Source of the DNA: an uncultured Chromatiaceae bacterium
GTDB lineage: Bacteria > Pseudomonadota > Gammaproteobacteria > Enterobacterales > Alteromonadaceae
NCBI GenBank assembly: GCA_946482615.1
Contig: CAMLSF010000007.1
Location: 1-49,325, forward strand
Direction: 5' to 3'
Length of the DNA stretch: 49,325 nucleotides
Shown: positions 1 to 7,417 of the stretch, one piece after another
How the letters are laid out: each line of letters starts with the position of its first letter
Position numbering within the stretch: the first letter of the stretch is position 1
Program-made: the position numbers and the translations under genes
The notes under the pieces: model-generated
What the model was told of the DNA's origin: nothing
Database searches by the model: none
Seen by the model: only the letters and a program-made list of their open reading frames with translations

Positions 1-4
1 TTTT

Positions 5-148
5 TATTCGCTGCCATCCATGGCGCTCACCCTGCGGGCCATCGTCGCGATGCTCCAATGTTCAAAAACATTCCTGATGTTTTTGTATTCGCTGCCATCC
101 ATGGCGCTCCCCCTGCGGGCCATCGTCGCGATGCTCAGGTGTTCAACA
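5..148. repeat. 81-bp tandem repeat at the left edge (two copies visible)
   Basis: Positions 5-67 and 86-148 are nearly identical and are offset by exactly 81 bp. Both begin TATTCGCTGCCATCCATGG and run through GCGGGCCATCGTCGCGATG. Because 81 is a multiple of three, the repeat keeps the plus-strand frame open into the following lipoprotein gene and offers ATG codons at 20, 101 and 131. The array may extend left of the window. No further copy was noticed elsewhere. It looks like an intergenic repeat unit rather than coding sequence, but that is inference. Confidence 0.8.
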
Positions 149-1306
149 GTTTTGTTGCTTTGCTGTTTAACGGCTTGTGAACCTGCACTTGAACAGATGT
201 CTGAGCAGCAATTAATGGATAAAGCTGCGCAAGGTCATGGTGTTGCGGCCCTTATACTGGCGAAAAAACGTGAAACCCAGGGAGACTATCCGGCTGCCCT
301 AAACTGGTATCAAAAGGCTGTGGACGCAGGGCAAGTCAATGAGCTCGCGGCTATGCTCCGGTTAAAACAGCGTCAGGATGGCTTTTTAGCCGCTGCCAGT
401 TATCTGGAGCAGTACCTGCAGCAACAGCAAAGCTTAAATGCATCAGAGGCCGATTTAGCCGCCCATTATGGCCTTTGGCAGTATGTTCAGAAGCCCGTGA
501 AGGTCAGCACTGAGTTAGCTTCATCCTGCAGCCTGACGTTGCAGCCTGTAGTGCAGTCAGAAGCCGGTAGTCGTCAGTTACAGCTGTTACAACAAAAGTG
601 GCAACAGGATGCGCAGCTTTCCTCTTTATCTGTCTGTTTTTTGGCTGAGAAACGTGTCAACAGTACAGATTTACAGTGTAGTTATCAGCCAGGGCAGCGG
701 ATACAGTGCCAATATCAGGTGCTCATGCCACAGGTTGCTGAAGGGCGTTTTAGCCAATTATTAGTGGTGGCGGGGGAAGGTAACGCCAACTACAACAATG
801 GCATAGTTCAGCTGGCGGAAAGCAGTTCCTTTGAAGTCTTCAGACACGAGTTTGCCCACATCCTGGGCTTTATCGATGAGTACAGTTTAAGTGCGCCAGT
901 CGCGCAAGCCGAATGCAGCAGCAATAAGATCCGTCCCAATTTGCTGACGGACAAAACCCAACTTGAGCTCTACCTGAAGCATTGGCGGCTGCAGCAGCAA
1001 GATGTTCAGTTGCAACCTGTCGATAGTTGTCATAAGGCCGGAAAACAGGCTTACGCACCGGTAAAAACCATGAGCTTTATGCGCTCACATGAAGCTGAAG
1101 TGCCAGATTTATATCTTGAATTAATGCGGAAGGTATTGGCACAACCAGAGCAGATCATGCCGGTGCAGTATTTTTATGCTTATTTAGCCAGACAACAGCA
1201 AGACTGGAAAAGTTGGTGGCTATTAATGCAGCAGGCCGCCAGGCAAGGTTATCCCGATGCTAAACAAGCTTTGCAGGAAGCTAAAGTTATTCCGACAGCT
1301 CCGTAA
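131..1306 (+). CDS. Lipoprotein with HExxH metallopeptidase-like motif and SEL1/TPR-like ends
   Basis: From the ATG at 131 the product is 391 residues. It opens with a lipoprotein signal peptide: a hydrophobic run ending in LTAC, with the lipidated Cys at 16. The next ~60 residues look like SEL1/TPR helices (GDYPAALNWYQKAVDAG). The middle carries H239-E-F-A-H243 followed by GFIDEY. This resembles the HExxH...DEY zinc site of M64-type and related metallopeptidases, so a zinc-dependent peptidase at the membrane is plausible but unproven. A second helical repeat lies at the C-terminus (WWLLMQQAARQGYPDAKQAL). The frame is open upstream to 20, but that stretch is an 81-bp tandem repeat, so 131 is preferred; 101 is possible. 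No strong ribosome-binding site decides it. The 3' end overlaps the convergent PilZ gene by 20 bp. Confidence 0.65.
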   Translation: MLRCSTVLLLCCLTACEPALEQMSEQQLMDKAAQGHGVAALILAKKRETQGDYPAALNWYQKAVDAGQVNELAAMLRLKQRQDGFLAAASYLEQYLQQQQSLNASEADLAAHYGLWQYVQKPVKVSTELASSCSLTLQPVVQSEAGSRQLQLLQQKWQQDAQLSSLSVCFLAEKRVNSTDLQCSYQPGQRIQCQYQVLMPQVAEGRFSQLLVVAGEGNANYNNGIVQLAESSSFEVFRHEFAHILGFIDEYSLSAPVAQAECSSNKIRPNLLTDKTQLELYLKHWRLQQQDVQLQPVDSCHKAGKQAYAPVKTMSFMRSHEAEVPDLYLELMRKVLAQPEQIMPVQYFYAYLARQQQDWKSWWLLMQQAARQGYPDAKQALQEAKVIPTAP

Positions 1307-1640
1307 GCTCGCGGCTTAATAAATCGGCATCGCCCAAATTTAACTCAAGCAAACGACGTAAATGACTGGCAGAATCGATATCAATTTTGTCGCAGCGTAC
1401 CCCGACACAAGAGCCATTTAAATGCGCTACTGTGACATCCATAAATAAATCCACACCAGATTCATTCAGTTGAAACTGCAACTGAAAGTGTTGGCCTGCC
1501 TGTAGCTCTGAAGCCGCTTCTAACTTCAATAAAGCCCCTTTAAGCGACAAGTCCTGCAATTGGCCGCTGTAGACAGTGTCTGCATTTTTCAGTTGTACCG
1601 GACCAGAAAATAACACCCGGCTAAAACGTCTGTTGTCCAT
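1287..1640 (-). CDS. PilZ domain protein (putative c-di-GMP effector)
   Basis: A 117-residue single-domain protein. The two c-di-GMP-binding signatures of PilZ are visible: R4-x-x-x-R8 near the N-terminus (NRRFSRV) and D30-x-S-x-x-G35 (DLSLKG). The rest reads as a beta-barrel with alternating hydrophobic residues. Stand-alone PilZ proteins transmit c-di-GMP levels to motility, pili or exopolysaccharide machinery; the partner here cannot be told. The gene is convergent with the upstream lipoprotein gene, and the last 20 bp of each overlap. It lies outside the lip operon and is followed on its 5' side by the lipA terminator region. Confidence 0.8.
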   Translation of the reverse strand: MDNRRFSRVLFSGPVQLKNADTVYSGQLQDLSLKGALLKLEAASELQAGQHFQLQFQLNESGVDLFMDVTVAHLNGSCVGVRCDKIDIDSASHLRRLLELNLGDADLLSRELTELSE

Positions 1641-1697
1641 ACCAAATCCTTCAGTTCATTGCATTGAGCATAGTTGTTTCCGGCATGAAAAGACAGG

Positions 1698-1723
1698 GCA
1701 GGCAGCTAAATTTAACTGCCTGC
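1698..1723 (-). terminator. Probable terminator after lipA
   Basis: GCAGGCAG (1698-1705) pairs with CTGCCTGC (1716-1723) around a 10-nt loop, 14 bp beyond the lipA stop codon. On the minus strand it is followed by a modest T-rich stretch (CCTGTCTTTT). Confidence 0.55.
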
Positions 1724-1736
1724 ACAAGGAGTTATA

Positions 1737-2705
1737 TTAACTTACTTCTTCACCTGCCGCTTGGCGGTCGGCGTGATAGGACGATCTCACAAATGGGCCT
1801 GAAGCGACGTGTTTAAAGCCTAACTCGTAACCTATACGTTTGATTTCATCAAACTCATCCGGTGAGACATAACGTTTGACCGGCAAGTGGTGTTTACTGG
1901 GTTGCAGGTATTGGCCTACGGTCAGCATATCCACATTGTGAGCACGTAAGTCGCGCATTACTTCGATGATCTCTTCCGTCGTTTCCCCTAAACCGACCAT
2001 CAGGCCTGATTTAGTCGAGACTTCAGGATGGGCTTCTTTATAACGGCGCAGCAACTCCAGCGACCACTTATAATCAGCGCCGGGACGGGCCAGTTTGTAT
2101 AAACGGGGTGCGGTTTCCAGGTTGTGGTTGAATACGTCTGGTGGCGTTTGCGTCAGAATGTCCAGCGCTGCATCCATACGGCCACGGAAATCCGGAACCA
2201 GCACTTCAATTTTTATGGCCGGACTTTCACGGCGGATAGAGCTTATACAGTCGGCAAAATGCTGAGCGCCGCCATCACGCAAATCATCGCGGTCTACTGA
2301 GGTGATCACCACGTATTTCAGCGCCATATCTTTGATAGTTAATGCCAGTTTTTCCGGCTCTTCTGCGCTTGGAGGTAAAGGACGGCCATGAGCTACATCA
2401 CAAAACGGACAACGTCTGGTGCAGATGGCGCCTAAAATCATAAAGGTGGCTGTGCCATGGTTAAAGCATTCTGACAGGTTAGGGCAGGAGGCTTCTTCAC
2501 AGACCGAATGCAAACCATGTTTACGCATAGCGCCTTTGATTTGTTCGATACGGTCTGTGCTGCGTGGCAGCTTGATTTTCAGCCAGTCTGGTTTACGCAA
2601 CATTTCGTCGCGTTCTGTAGGTAATACTTTGACTGGGATCAGGGCCATTTTTTCGGCATCACGTAACTTGACGCCTGGTTCCATACGAGCTGTTTTGATG
2701 GTCAT
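1737..2705 (-). CDS. lipA: Lipoyl synthase LipA
   Basis: Radical-SAM enzyme that inserts two sulfurs into protein-bound octanoyl groups to make lipoate. From the ATG at 2705 it has 322 residues (E. coli 321). The auxiliary cluster cysteines C69, C74 and C80 ([14 protein letters not shown]4CX5C) and the radical-SAM cysteines C95, C99 and C102 ([10 protein letters not shown]3CX2C) are each one position from the E. coli numbering. The C-terminal RSSYHAD serine ligand is present. A GTG at 2714 would add three residues, but the ATG fits the family. The ATG is 1 bp from the lipB stop, so the two are probably translationally coupled. Confidence 0.97.
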   Translation of the reverse strand: MTIKTARMEPGVKLRDAEKMALIPVKVLPTERDEMLRKPDWLKIKLPRSTDRIEQIKGAMRKHGLHSVCEEASCPNLSECFNHGTATFMILGAICTRRCPFCDVAHGRPLPPSAEEPEKLALTIKDMALKYVVITSVDRDDLRDGGAQHFADCISSIRRESPAIKIEVLVPDFRGRMDAALDILTQTPPDVFNHNLETAPRLYKLARPGADYKWSLELLRRYKEAHPEVSTKSGLMVGLGETTEEIIEVMRDLRAHNVDMLTVGQYLQPSKHHLPVKRYVSPDEFDEIKRIGYELGFKHVASGPFVRSSYHADRQAAGEEVS

Positions 2706-2706
2706 A

Positions 2707-3360
2707 TTACTCACTTAACCCTGTTTTGTGCTCAGTCTGGCTGACCGCCAGTTGAGCCACAAATTGTGACTGCAAAGCCTGTTTTGCTTCATCCACACTT
2801 TGTGGACCTGCAATATCTTTGGTTTGGATCATCTGCATACCGGCATAGCCACACGGATTGATCCTGGAAAAAGGTGACAAATCCATATTCACATTTAAAG
2901 CCAGACCATGAAAGGTACAGCCTTTTCGCACCCGCAATCCCAGCGAAGCGACTTTTTGTTCCTGTACATAGACACCGGGCGCATCGGCTTTGGCATAAGC
3001 GGCAATGCCATAAGGGGCCAAAGCCTGAATGATCACCTGTTCAATTAAAGTGACCAGCTCACGCACACCCAGCTTACGCCTTTTAATATCCAGCAATACA
3101 TAAGCGACCAGTTGGCCAGGGCCGTGATAGGTCACCTGACCGCCTCTGTCGACCTGCACTACAGGAATATCGCCTGGCATCAGCAGATGTTCTGCTTTAC
3201 CGGCCTGACCCTGAGTAAATACCGGGTCATGTTCAACAAACCACAGCTGGTCCGGGCTTTCTGCAGTCCGCTCATCTGTGTATTTTTGCATGGCCTGCCA
3301 TACCTGAACATAAGGCTGGCGCCCTAAATCCCGTATCACTAAGCCTTGGGAATCAACCAC
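2707..3360 (-). CDS. lipB: Octanoyltransferase LipB
   Basis: Transfers octanoate from acyl carrier protein to the lipoyl domains of dehydrogenase complexes, supplying the LipA substrate. 217 residues, normal length. The [12 protein letters not shown] motif (72-83), the catalytic Lys136 in KVASLGLRV and Cys170 in INPCGYAGM are present. The start is GTG at 3360, preceded by GGAG at a 6-nt spacing. It precedes lipA directly and follows ybeD by about 70 bp. Confidence 0.96.
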   Translation of the reverse strand: MVDSQGLVIRDLGRQPYVQVWQAMQKYTDERTAESPDQLWFVEHDPVFTQGQAGKAEHLLMPGDIPVVQVDRGGQVTYHGPGQLVAYVLLDIKRRKLGVRELVTLIEQVIIQALAPYGIAAYAKADAPGVYVQEQKVASLGLRVRKGCTFHGLALNVNMDLSPFSRINPCGYAGMQMIQTKDIAGPQSVDEAKQALQSQFVAQLAVSQTEHKTGLSE

Positions 3361-3430
3361 AACGAACTCCGGTTCAGTTGAAAGTGGCGCATTATACCTG
3401 CACCGCCACTAAAAAGGGCAGTGCCACTCG

Positions 3431-3712
3431 TCAGATCACATAACGAACCAGTTCTAAACGGCCAAGTTCTGTGTACAGCAGTTCCATATGTTCTTTACTG
3501 GTGACTGTGACTGCAACACTAACCGAATGATAATTGCCTTTGCTGCTTGGCCGTACCTGTGGGTTGTAGTCGTCGGCTTTGGCATGTTGTTGCAGCACCA
3601 CTACTATATGATCCACCAGTTCAGGCACTGCGACGCCCAACACTTTAAAGTTTACAGAGCATGGAAACTCTAAAAATTCATCAAAGCGGGTGTTTTTTAC
3701 TTCAATTGTCAT
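3431..3712 (-). CDS. ybeD: YbeD / DUF493 family protein
   Basis: A 93-residue protein of the UPF0250 (DUF493) family (E. coli YbeD 87 residues). It matches in size, in the FPCSVNFKVLG stretch and in position between dacA and lipB. The fold is an ACT-like ferredoxin type; a regulatory role linked to lipoate has been suggested but is not established. A terminator-like hairpin on its 5' side (3756-3776) separates it from dacA, so it is probably the first gene of a ybeD-lipB-lipA unit. Confidence 0.9.
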   Translation of the reverse strand: MTIEVKNTRFDEFLEFPCSVNFKVLGVAVPELVDHIVVVLQQHAKADDYNPQVRPSSKGNYHSVSVAVTVTSKEHMELLYTELGRLELVRYVI

Positions 3713-3755
3713 GATGTTCTGCTCACAAAAATAATCTTCGTTTATTCTAACAAAA

Positions 3756-3776
3756 AGTCCCGGCTTTGCCGGGACT
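3756..3776. terminator. Strong hairpin between dacA and ybeD
   Basis: AGTCCCGGC (3756-3764), TTT loop, GCCGGGACT (3768-3776): a perfect 9-bp stem. It is followed by GTTTTT on the plus strand and TTTTTGTT on the minus strand, so it can terminate in both directions. For the genes here it would end dacA transcription before ybeD. Confidence 0.8.
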
Positions 3777-3800
3777 GTTTTTATCTCAGGCTATGTTTCC

Positions 3801-3925
3801 ATACCCAAAGTAATTGGAGTTGCAGGGAGGCGACAAGTGCGTGAGGCCCCAGGAGCATAGTGTCCTATGTGACTGGGGCGAGAGCACGCAGTCAACAAAG
3901 CTGCAGCTTCAAGTACAAAGGGTAT
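3801..3925. repeat. Dispersed imperfect palindrome, copy 1 (125 bp)
   Basis: Starts ATACCCAAAGTAATTGGAG and ends GCTTCAAGTACAAAGGGTAT, so the outer ~26 bp of the two ends are inverted repeats (ATACCC/GGGTAT outermost, TGCAG inside). The centre holds a second hairpin: GCCCCAGGAGCATAG (3846-3860), TGTC, CTATGTGACTGGGGC (3865-3879). It begins 2 bp after the dacA stop codon, so it forms the 3' UTR of dacA. Related copies are at 37083, 38754 and 46389. No reading frame is carried. Confidence 0.85.
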
Positions 3926-3927
3926 AC

Positions 3928-5100
3928 TTATTGGAAGCGCATCTTCACCATATCGATTAAGCGGCTGAATAAGCCAGCCTGCTCGATATCTTCCAGCGCT
4001 ACTAAAGGAAATTCAGCGATATCTTTATCACCTAACTTCAGGTAAACAGTGCCCAGTACCTGACCCTTAGATATGGGGGCGATCAGTTCCTGATTCAATT
4101 TAAAGTCGGCTTTTAAATCTTTACGCTGATTCCGCTGTAAGGTAATAGGGGTTTCAGCCAATACGCCTAAAGTAATGATTTCTTTAGTGCCTTGCCATAC
4201 ACGTTGTTCTGCAAATTTTTCACCTGCTTTATAAGGAGAAAAAGTTTCGAAAAAACGAAAGCCGTAAGTCAGTAACTTTTTGTTTTCTGCTTCACGGATT
4301 TTGGCGCTTTCTGTGCCCATGACTACGGAAATTAACCGCATATCGTCTTTGGTTGCCGAAGTGATCAGGCTGTAGCCCGCTTCTGAGGTGTGGCCTGTTT
4401 TGATGCCATCCACATTCAGGCTTTTGTCCCACAATAAACCGTTGCGGTTGTATTGTTTGATGCCGTTAAATACATACTCTTTTTCTGAGTAAATTTTGTA
4501 TTCTTCAGGCGTATCCCGGATCAGGGCTACTGATAATTTAGACATATCACGGGCCGTGGTGCGCTGGCTTTCATCCGGCAAACCATGGCTGTTGGCAAAA
4601 TGGGTGTTGTCCATACCTAAACGCACCGCATGGGCATTCATCAGCTCGACAAAGGCGCCTTCAGTGCCGGCTATATGTTCGGCCATAGCCACACAAGCGT
4701 CGTTACCTGACTGAATAATGATGCCGCGGTTTAATTCTTCCACACTGATGGTTTCACCCACCTCGATAAACATTTTGGAAGAGTCTGAATACTGTTTAGC
4801 CCAGGCATTTTCAGTGATAGTGACAGGGTCTGATGGTTTGATAGTGCCGTTTTTAATCTCAGTACCAATGATGTAGCTGGTCATCATTTTTGTCAGGCTG
4901 GCTGGTGCCAGCGGTTCATCTGCATTACCTTCGGCCAACACTGCACCAGTGTGGTAATCAATCAGGATATAACCTTTGGCATTCACTTCAGGAGGTTGCG
5001 GCGTCATCTGTGCCGCTGTCAGTGGGGCTGTTTGTCCGGCTGCTAAAAAACTGGCAACACCAAAGGAGCAAGCAATAAAAATTCTGGAGTACGTATTCAT
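3928..5100 (-). CDS. dacA: D-alanyl-D-alanine carboxypeptidase DacA (PBP5)
   Basis: Trims the terminal D-Ala from peptidoglycan pentapeptides in the periplasm. 390 residues from ATG 5100, chosen because AGAAAGG precedes it; the upstream in-frame ATG at 5133 has no ribosome-binding site. It has a Sec signal peptide (about residues 1-22). The penicillin-binding motifs are S68-L-T-K71, S131-G-N133 and K233-T-G235. The C-terminus ends in a short amphipathic helix (LFSRLIDMVKMRFQ) like the membrane anchor of PBP5. It lies downstream of rlpA in the wall-elongation cluster, and its 3' end abuts a dispersed palindrome. Confidence 0.96.
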   Translation of the reverse strand: MNTYSRIFIACSFGVASFLAAGQTAPLTAAQMTPQPPEVNAKGYILIDYHTGAVLAEGNADEPLAPASLTKMMTSYIIGTEIKNGTIKPSDPVTITENAWAKQYSDSSKMFIEVGETISVEELNRGIIIQSGNDACVAMAEHIAGTEGAFVELMNAHAVRLGMDNTHFANSHGLPDESQRTTARDMSKLSVALIRDTPEEYKIYSEKEYVFNGIKQYNRNGLLWDKSLNVDGIKTGHTSEAGYSLITSATKDDMRLISVVMGTESAKIREAENKKLLTYGFRFFETFSPYKAGEKFAEQRVWQGTKEIITLGVLAETPITLQRNQRKDLKADFKLNQELIAPISKGQVLGTVYLKLGDKDIAEFPLVALEDIEQAGLFSRLIDMVKMRFQ

Positions 5101-5157
5101 GAGACCTTTCTTATGTTGTTGAGCTGAATTCATCGTTAAACGAAATCAACTGTGGTT

Positions 5158-6141
5158 TTAACCACAGCTTTTTTTATCTGTAATATAAGCCGATGGATAA
5201 TCGGCGCTTTTAAAACGTTCCAGCCAGCTGTTTGCTTCGGCCGCTGATGGCATTGGACCTGCCAATAAACGGAAAATTCCATTGCCATCATTAATTTGTG
5301 TCGAGACCGACCATTGTTGTTGCAGATCTGAACCTAGTTTCTGCAGTTTGTCTTTGTTACTGCTGGCAACCAGTTGAATAAAGCAGCCGGACACTTTAGA
5401 CGCTGTTGGTGCTGCAGCTACAGGAGCTGGAGCTACAGAAACAGGCAGAGCTGCCGGAGCTGCAATACTGCCAGGCCTTGGGCCCGCCGGATTGGACGCT
5501 ATAGTTGTTTCTTCAAACTGATTGCTTCTGCTGCCCAACCCCATGGCATAACTTTCCTGATTGGCCATAGCGGGAGATGCTAACAATTCGACCTGAACAC
5601 GGGCTGTACCTTTGCCCATCATGCCAATTTTATAAGCGGCAGAATAAGACAGGTCGATCACTCTGTCCTGATGAAAAGGTCCACGATCGTTCACCCGTAC
5701 TATGGCGGATTTACCGTTGTCGAGGTTGGTGACCCGCACGTAGGAGGGTAAAGGTAAGGTTTTATGCGCTGCCGACATCGCAAAGACATTATAAGTTTCG
5801 CCATTGGATGTCAGATGGCCATGAAATTTATGGCCGTACCAGGAGGCAATACCTGTTTCTTTGTATTCCATCAGATCGGTACGGGGAGAATAGTCTACGC
5901 CATAAATATTATAAGGCTTATTTCCACCACGGCTTAAGGCTTCAGCACGGGGTTCAGGGTCTGTCATTTCCAGTAAGGTGGGCAGACGGTCCGGATGACT
6001 GTCGGTCGCTTGCGAATAACGGCCTTTGTTTGGTTCTTCCCAGCCAGGGCTGGTTTCATTTTGTCTTGATGTTGACTCTGGTGTTTGTGAACAGGACGCC
6101 AGCATCAGAGTACAGCATAAAGCGCTTATTTTTTTTATCAT
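5158..6141 (-). CDS. rlpA: Septal-ring lipoprotein RlpA (lytic transglycosylase, SPOR domain)
   Basis: 327 residues with a lipobox LASC (Cys17), so an outer-membrane lipoprotein. The double-psi beta-barrel lies at about 97-185 (GIASWYGHKFHGHLTSNGE and the conserved VNDRGPF). An Ala/Pro-rich linker (about 220-250) leads to a C-terminal SPOR domain (about 250-327, FIQLVASSNKDKLQ). SPOR domains bind denuded septal glycan, and RlpA in some species cleaves such strands. It ends 57 bp before the dacA ATG and starts 9 bp from the rodA stop, as in E. coli. Confidence 0.95.
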   Translation of the reverse strand: MIKKISALCCTLMLASCSQTPESTSRQNETSPGWEEPNKGRYSQATDSHPDRLPTLLEMTDPEPRAEALSRGGNKPYNIYGVDYSPRTDLMEYKETGIASWYGHKFHGHLTSNGETYNVFAMSAAHKTLPLPSYVRVTNLDNGKSAIVRVNDRGPFHQDRVIDLSYSAAYKIGMMGKGTARVQVELLASPAMANQESYAMGLGSRSNQFEETTIASNPAGPRPGSIAAPAALPVSVAPAPVAAAPTASKVSGCFIQLVASSNKDKLQKLGSDLQQQWSVSTQINDGNGIFRLLAGPMPSAAEANSWLERFKSADYPSAYITDKKSCG

Positions 6142-6150
6142 GGGTTCTTT

Positions 6151-7266
6151 CTACTGCTGAGCTAAAAGTCGTTTATGGGTGCTGATTGACATTAGAATAC
6201 CAAAACCAGCCATCAGTGTAACCATGGATGTCCCGCCGTAGCTAATCAAAGGCAGAGGCACACCTACTACGGGCAACAGCCCGGATACCATACCTATGTT
6301 GACGAATACATAAACAAAGAATGTCAGGGTAATGCTGCCTGCCAGTAGCTTACTGAAGTTATCCTGAGCACGGCTTGCGATAATCAAACCACGGGCAATA
6401 ATGAAGGCATACAAGGCCAGCAAAAATAACACCCCTATCATACCCAGTTCTTCGCTGAAGACAGAGAAGATAAAGTCGGTATGACGTTCTGGTAAAAACT
6501 CCAGTTGCGATTGAGTGCCATGCATCCAGCCTTTACCTTCAAAGCCGCCTGAACCTATAGCGATTTTCGACTGAATAATGTGATAACCGGACCCGAGCGG
6601 GTCACTCTCCGGATTTAAAAAGGTCAGTACCCGGCGTTTTTGGTAATCATGCATAAAAAACAGCCACATCGTATAAGAGGCTACCGGGATGATCATGGCG
6701 ATACCTGCGATGATCCGCCAGCTCATACCGCCTAAAAACAACACAAAAACTCCGGCGACAAAAATCAGGATAGAGGTGCCTAAATCTGGTTGTTGCTGTA
6801 TAAGCACTGTGGGAATAGCACACATCACAAAACCGATAATCAGATGTTTAAACTTCAGTGGCAAAGGGTGAGAAGACACGTACCAGGCAACAGCCATAGG
6901 CACGGCCAGTTTCATCACTTCGGAGGGCTGAAATTTCATAAAACCTAAATCCAGCCAGCGTTGTGCTCCTTTACCTATATGACCAAAAGCCAACACCATG
7001 ATCAGCATCACAGTACCAGCTAAGAACAAGGGCACGGCCCAAAAACTAAAGGTTTGAGGTTTGACCTGAGCCAAAAACAGCATGGCACCAAAAGCAATTA
7101 ATAAACGAGTGCTATGTGCCGCCATCATGTCCCAGTGCTGACCACTGGCACTGTAGAGTACAAATAAACCAGTGCAGCACAACACTAATAGTCCGGCAAA
7201 CAGAGGGCCGTCCAAATGCAACTTTGCCAGAATTCCTTTATGGCCAGGTTCTTTTAACACTGTCAT
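6151..7266 (-). CDS. rodA: Rod-shape peptidoglycan glycosyltransferase RodA
   Basis: SEDS-family polymerase (371 residues, about 10 membrane segments) that extends glycan strands with PBP2 in the elongasome. The family is recognised from the [37 protein letters not shown] and [11 protein letters not shown] stretches. The ATG at 7264-7266 overlaps (ATGA) the stop of a 35-codon frame derived from the mrdA 3' end, so translational coupling to mrdA appears to be kept through that insert. It ends 9 bp before rlpA. Confidence 0.96.
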   Translation of the reverse strand: MTVLKEPGHKGILAKLHLDGPLFAGLLVLCCTGLFVLYSASGQHWDMMAAHSTRLLIAFGAMLFLAQVKPQTFSFWAVPLFLAGTVMLIMVLAFGHIGKGAQRWLDLGFMKFQPSEVMKLAVPMAVAWYVSSHPLPLKFKHLIIGFVMCAIPTVLIQQQPDLGTSILIFVAGVFVLFLGGMSWRIIAGIAMIIPVASYTMWLFFMHDYQKRRVLTFLNPESDPLGSGYHIIQSKIAIGSGGFEGKGWMHGTQSQLEFLPERHTDFIFSVFSEELGMIGVLFLLALYAFIIARGLIIASRAQDNFSKLLAGSITLTFFVYVFVNIGMVSGLLPVVGVPLPLISYGGTSMVTLMAGFGILMSISTHKRLLAQQ

Positions 7267-7370
7267 GGTTGAGCTCCGGCTGCGCTTTGACGGGTGAACA
7301 TAAAGAGAGATCCATCATGATGATGTTTGGGCAGTATAGTGTTATGGCGCAGGTTCTTTTGTAAGCTCAT
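7263..7370 (-). other. 35-codon bridging ORF made by duplication of the mrdA 3' end
   Basis: The frame starts at an ATG (7368-7370) that overlaps the mrdA TGA as ATGA. It stops at a TGA (7263-7265) that overlaps the rodA ATG as ATGA. Its last 11 residues, [11 protein letters not shown], are identical to the mrdA C-terminus. The first ~20 residues include [10 protein letters not shown] and resemble nothing I know. Whether the peptide is functional is unknown. The frame would let ribosomes pass from mrdA to rodA despite a ~100-bp insertion. Confidence 0.5.
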
Positions 7371-7417
7371 GGCTGTGCTCCCGCTGCGCTTTGACGGGTA
7401 AAATAATGATCCATCAT
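7264..7417. repeat. Partial tandem duplication of the mrdA 3' end
   Basis: Positions 7264-7318 and 7368-7417 are two diverged copies. The first 32 bp match at 29 positions, including CTGCGCTTTGACGGGT, and GATCCATCAT is shared after a 5-nt indel. The inner copy (7368-7417) is the real end of mrdA. The outer copy retains the original mrdA stop overlapping the rodA start, which points to a tandem duplication in an ancestor with overlapping mrdA-rodA. Confidence 0.8.

Noticed and set aside
5808..6185. 125-codon plus-strand ORF across rlpA
   Set aside because: Antisense to the conserved rlpA barrel; its composition mirrors the complementary frame.
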